Assembly (NCBI RefSeq): GCF_001730315.1
Contig: NZ_MIKC01000015.1
Coordinates: forward strand, 1-34,795
DNA: 34,795 nt
Direction: 5' to 3'
DNA from: Enterococcus ureilyticus
Lineage (GTDB): Bacteria > Bacillota > Bacilli > Lactobacillales > Enterococcaceae
The position numbers and the translations under genes are program-made. The notes below the pieces were generated by a model. That model was not told the origin of the DNA. It searched no databases and saw only the letters and a list, made by a program, of their open reading frames with translations. Below, one piece after another: positions 32,435 through 34,795 of the stretch (the stretch's first letter is position 1; each line of letters starts with the position of its first letter).

Positions 32435-34375
32435 ATGTTAATTAAAATTACATTTCCAGATGGTGCAGTTAAAGAATTTGAGTCTGGATCATCGACATTA
32501 GACATTGCTAAAAGTATTAGTAACAGCTTAGCTAAAAAAGCTTTAGCAGGGAAATTCAATGGCAACTTAATCGATTTAGTTCGCCCAATCGAAGAAGATG
32601 GCTCAATTGAAATCGTAACACCAGATCACGAGGATGCACTAGGAATTTTACGTCACTCATCAGCTCATCTAATGGCCAATGCTTTACGTCGCCTATTCCC
32701 AAAAATCAAATTTGGTGTGGGACCAGCTATCGATTCTGGCTTTTATTATGACACTGATAATGGTGAAAACCCGATCACAGCTGAAGACTTACCAGCAATC
32801 GAAGCTGAAATGATGAAAATCGTCAAAGAAAATAACCCAATCGTCCGTAAAGTTGTTTCTAAAAACGAAGCGTTAGAATTATTTGCAGATGATCCTTACA
32901 AAGTTGAATTGATTTCTGAACTTCCAGAAGAGGAGACCATCACTGTTTACGATCAAGGAGATTTTGTTGATTTATGTCGTGGTGTCCATGTCCCCTCAAC
33001 AGGACGTATTCAAGTATTCCAGTTATTATCAGTGGCTGGTGCTTATTGGAGAGGGAATTCTAACAATCAAATGATGCAGCGTATATACGGAACGGCTTTC
33101 TTCGATAAAAAAGACCTAAAAGAATTTATTAAAATGCGTGAAGAAGCCAAGGAACGTGATCATCGTAAATTGGGCAAAGAGCTTGATTTATTCATGCTTA
33201 ATCCAGATGTTGGTTCAGGATTACCTTTCTGGTTACCAAAAGGTGCAACAATCCGTCGTACGATTGAGCGTTATATCACAGATAAAGAAATCAGCCTAGG
33301 CTATCAACATGTTTATACACCAATTATGGCTAATGTTGAATTTTACAAGAGATCAGGTCACTGGGATCACTATCATGAAGATATGTTCCCGCCAATGGAT
33401 ATGGGCGATGGCGAAATGTTAGTACTTCGTCCAATGAACTGTCCACATCACATGATGGTGTATAAAAATGATATACACAGCTATCGTGAACTACCAATTA
33501 GAATTGCTGAATTAGGGATGATGCACCGTTATGAAAAATCAGGAGCGTTATCAGGTTTACAACGTGTACGCGAAATGACATTGAACGATGGCCATACCTT
33601 TGTTCGTCCAGATCAAATCAAAGAAGAATTCTTGCGTACATTGAAATTGATGGTTGAAGTTTATGCTGATTTCGATGTGACAGATTATCGTTTCCGTTTA
33701 AGCTTAAGAGATCCTAACAACAAAGAAAAATATTTCGATGATGATGCAATGTGGGAAAGATCACAAACAATGATCAAAGAAGCTGCTGATGAAGCCGGAA
33801 TTGATTATTTTGAAGCAGAAGGTGAAGCAGCCTTTTATGGACCTAAACTGGATGTTCAAGTAAAAACGGCATTGGGTATGGAAGAAACATTATCAACAAT
33901 TCAAATCGATGCTTTATTACCAGAACGTTTTGATTTGACTTATGTTGGTGAAGATGGTGAAAATACACATCGTCCATTAGTTATCCATAGAGGAATCGTT
34001 TCAACTATGGAACGATTTGTAGCTTACTTGACAGAAGTATACAAAGGGGCATTTCCAACTTGGTTGGCACCAATCCAAGCAACAATTATTCCTGTATCCG
34101 TTGAAGCTCATTCAGATTACGCTTATGAAGTGAAAAAACGGCTGCAAGAACAAGGTTTACGTATTGAAGTAGATGATCGTAATGAGAAAATGGGTTACAA
34201 GATCCGTGCTTCTCAAACACAAAAAATTCCATATCAAATCGTTGTCGGCGATAAAGAAATGGATGACGCAACTGTGAATATTCGCCGTTACGGTAGTAAA
34301 GAAACAGAAGTGATCGACTTGAATATTTTTGTGGATAGTATGGTTGCTGATGTAGCAAATTATAGTAGAAAATAA
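32435..34375 (+). CDS. thrS: Threonyl-tRNA synthetase
   Basis: A 646-residue class II synthetase. It has the N-terminal TGS domain (about 1-60), the editing domain with the [11 protein letters not shown] and CRGVHVP motifs, the catalytic core (about 240-540), and the anticodon-binding domain (about 545-640). Zinc ligands are Cys336 in MNCPHH, His387 in DGHTF and a later histidine near 513. ATTGGAGGA precedes the ATG. Expression is set by the T-box leader directly upstream. It charges tRNA-Thr in the cytoplasm. A structured repeat follows the stop codon. Confidence 0.97.
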   Translation: MLIKITFPDGAVKEFESGSSTLDIAKSISNSLAKKALAGKFNGNLIDLVRPIEEDGSIEIVTPDHEDALGILRHSSAHLMANALRRLFPKIKFGVGPAIDSGFYYDTDNGENPITAEDLPAIEAEMMKIVKENNPIVRKVVSKNEALELFADDPYKVELISELPEEETITVYDQGDFVDLCRGVHVPSTGRIQVFQLLSVAGAYWRGNSNNQMMQRIYGTAFFDKKDLKEFIKMREEAKERDHRKLGKELDLFMLNPDVGSGLPFWLPKGATIRRTIERYITDKEISLGYQHVYTPIMANVEFYKRSGHWDHYHEDMFPPMDMGDGEMLVLRPMNCPHHMMVYKNDIHSYRELPIRIAELGMMHRYEKSGALSGLQRVREMTLNDGHTFVRPDQIKEEFLRTLKLMVEVYADFDVTDYRFRLSLRDPNNKEKYFDDDAMWERSQTMIKEAADEAGIDYFEAEGEAAFYGPKLDVQVKTALGMEETLSTIQIDALLPERFDLTYVGEDGENTHRPLVIHRGIVSTMERFVAYLTEVYKGAFPTWLAPIQATIIPVSVEAHSDYAYEVKKRLQEQGLRIEVDDRNEKMGYKIRASQTQKIPYQIVVGDKEMDDATVNIRRYGSKETEVIDLNIFVDSMVADVANYSRK

Positions 34376-34382
34376 TCAAGAA

Positions 34383-34575
34383 GAGGTTGGGACAGGAGTG
34401 TTTAATCCCGAGAAATAAGAAGGGATTCACGAAAATTGCTCTTCAAATTTTTGTGAATTTCGGCTTATTTCCGAAGCCTTCAAATCTTAGTGCTTTAGCA
34501 CTTAGAATTTGATGTGATCGAAGCGAAGCGTAGTGATTGCTTCTGCTCCCACCGTTTATACGGATTCTTTGAGTC
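34383..34575. repeat. Structured intergenic repeat element
   Basis: It starts GAGGTTGGGACAGGAGTG and ends near CTGCTCCCACCGTTTATACGG; these ends are partly complementary. Inside are a long hairpin (AAATAAG...ATTCAC...AAAATT with its complement, about 34415-34492) and the near-palindrome AGTGCTTTAGCACT. This kind of element is, from memory, common after genes in enterococci, and a degenerate copy lies at 27441-27516. It may also help end thrS transcription. Confidence 0.6.
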
Positions 34576-34590
34576 TGAGATATAATGATG

Positions 34591-34795
34591 TGACCCCCAA
34601 AAGTTGTACGTGAAAAATACAATTTTTGGAGGTTATTTTTTATGAGTTATTATGAGGTAGAATTCAAATTAAAGCTAGTGAAAGAGTACCTAGAAGGGCC
34701 TCTGGGCGGACGAGCCTTGGCTAAAAAATACGGACTCCCATCAAATGCCTTAATTTACAATTGGAAACACTCCTATCAATTATTTGGGAAAGAAG
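34591..34795 (+). mobile_element. Left end of an IS3-family (IS150-like) insertion sequence, cut by the window edge
   Basis: TGACCCCCAAAAGTTGTACG at 34591 looks like an IS3-family terminal inverted repeat, followed by the first transposase frame. The right end lies outside the window, so length and target duplication cannot be judged. Confidence 0.75.
34642..34795 (+). CDS. IS3-family transposase OrfA, N-terminal part
   Basis: The visible 51 residues begin MSYYEVEFKLKLVKEYLEG and continue with a helix-turn-helix, GRALAKKYGLPSNALIYNWKH, typical of IS150-type OrfA. TTTGGAGG lies about 9 bases before the ATG. The frame is open to the window edge. OrfA binds the IS ends and usually joins OrfB, the DDE part, by programmed frameshift; that part is not in view. 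Confidence 0.85.
   Translation, partial: MSYYEVEFKLKLVKEYLEGPLGGRALAKKYGLPSNALIYNWKHSYQLFGKE

Noticed and set aside
34086-34430. 114-residue minus-strand frame opposite the end of thrS
   Set aside because: Antisense shadow of the conserved anticodon-binding domain; composition is unlike a real protein here.

Overview
The window looks like a chromosomal segment of a low-GC Firmicute, most likely an Enterococcus of the E. faecalis group. This rests on the encoded proteins (glycolipid glucosyltransferases like BgsA/BgsB, a FabT-FabH-ACP-FabK type fatty-acid cluster, an L,D-transpeptidase like Ldt-fm/fs), on gene order as I remember it for E. faecalis, and on AT-rich, strongly strand-biased coding. 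Nothing here was searched against a database.

Layout. 1-213: end of an rRNA operon (5S 3' part), tRNA-Asn(GUU) and a terminator. 456-2796: two membrane-glycolipid glucosyltransferases ending at a perfect hairpin. 2820-4131: a beta-hydroxyacid dehydrogenase and a YkuJ-like small protein. 4300-14310: the complete FASII/acetyl-CoA carboxylase cluster fabT-fabH-acpP-(two terminators)-fabK-fabD-fabG-fabF-accB-fabZ-accC-accD-accA, preceded by three TTTGA-N3-TCAAA palindromes that fit FabT operators. 14320-14711 (-): a VOC-family gene broken by one base in a poly-A tract. 14934-19450: the ribosome-assembly/NAD cluster yqeG-yqeH-yhbY-nadD-yqeK-rsfS-yqeM. 19528-21580: tmcAL and a YeeN-type YebC gene. 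21621-27566: a sugar operon with LacI regulator, lipoprotein, two permeases and a GH32 beta-fructosidase, with four GGAAACGTTTCC-like operators and no ATPase. 27567-28066: a gene-poor stretch with a possible frameshifted small hydrophobic peptide. 28067-29686: divergent DUF218 membrane protein and ANT(6)-like nucleotidyltransferase. 30082-31594: L,D-transpeptidase. 31647-32062: a gene remnant and a 4-oxalocrotonate tautomerase behind a palindrome-covered promoter. 32063-34375: T-box-controlled thrS. 34383-34795: a structured enterococcal-type intergenic repeat, then the left end of an IS3-family element cut by the window edge.

How they work together. The first half makes membrane: acetyl-CoA carboxylase supplies malonyl-CoA, FabD/FabH/FabF/FabG/FabZ/FabK elongate acyl chains on ACP, FabT adjusts the level, and the BgsA/BgsB pair builds glycolipids and lipoteichoic-acid anchors. 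The middle cluster serves ribosome biogenesis and NAD synthesis. The sugar operon imports and hydrolyses a fructose-containing oligosaccharide.

Most of the window is ordinary core chromosome. The most unusual points are rsfS having no ATG/GTG/TTG start compatible with its conserved N-terminus, two homopolymer-associated frameshifts (VOC gene and the small peptide), the overlapping FabT-type operator array, an operator lying inside the lipobox codons of the sugar-binding protein, and a perfect palindrome over the tautomerase promoter. I did not find a convincing wholly new system.
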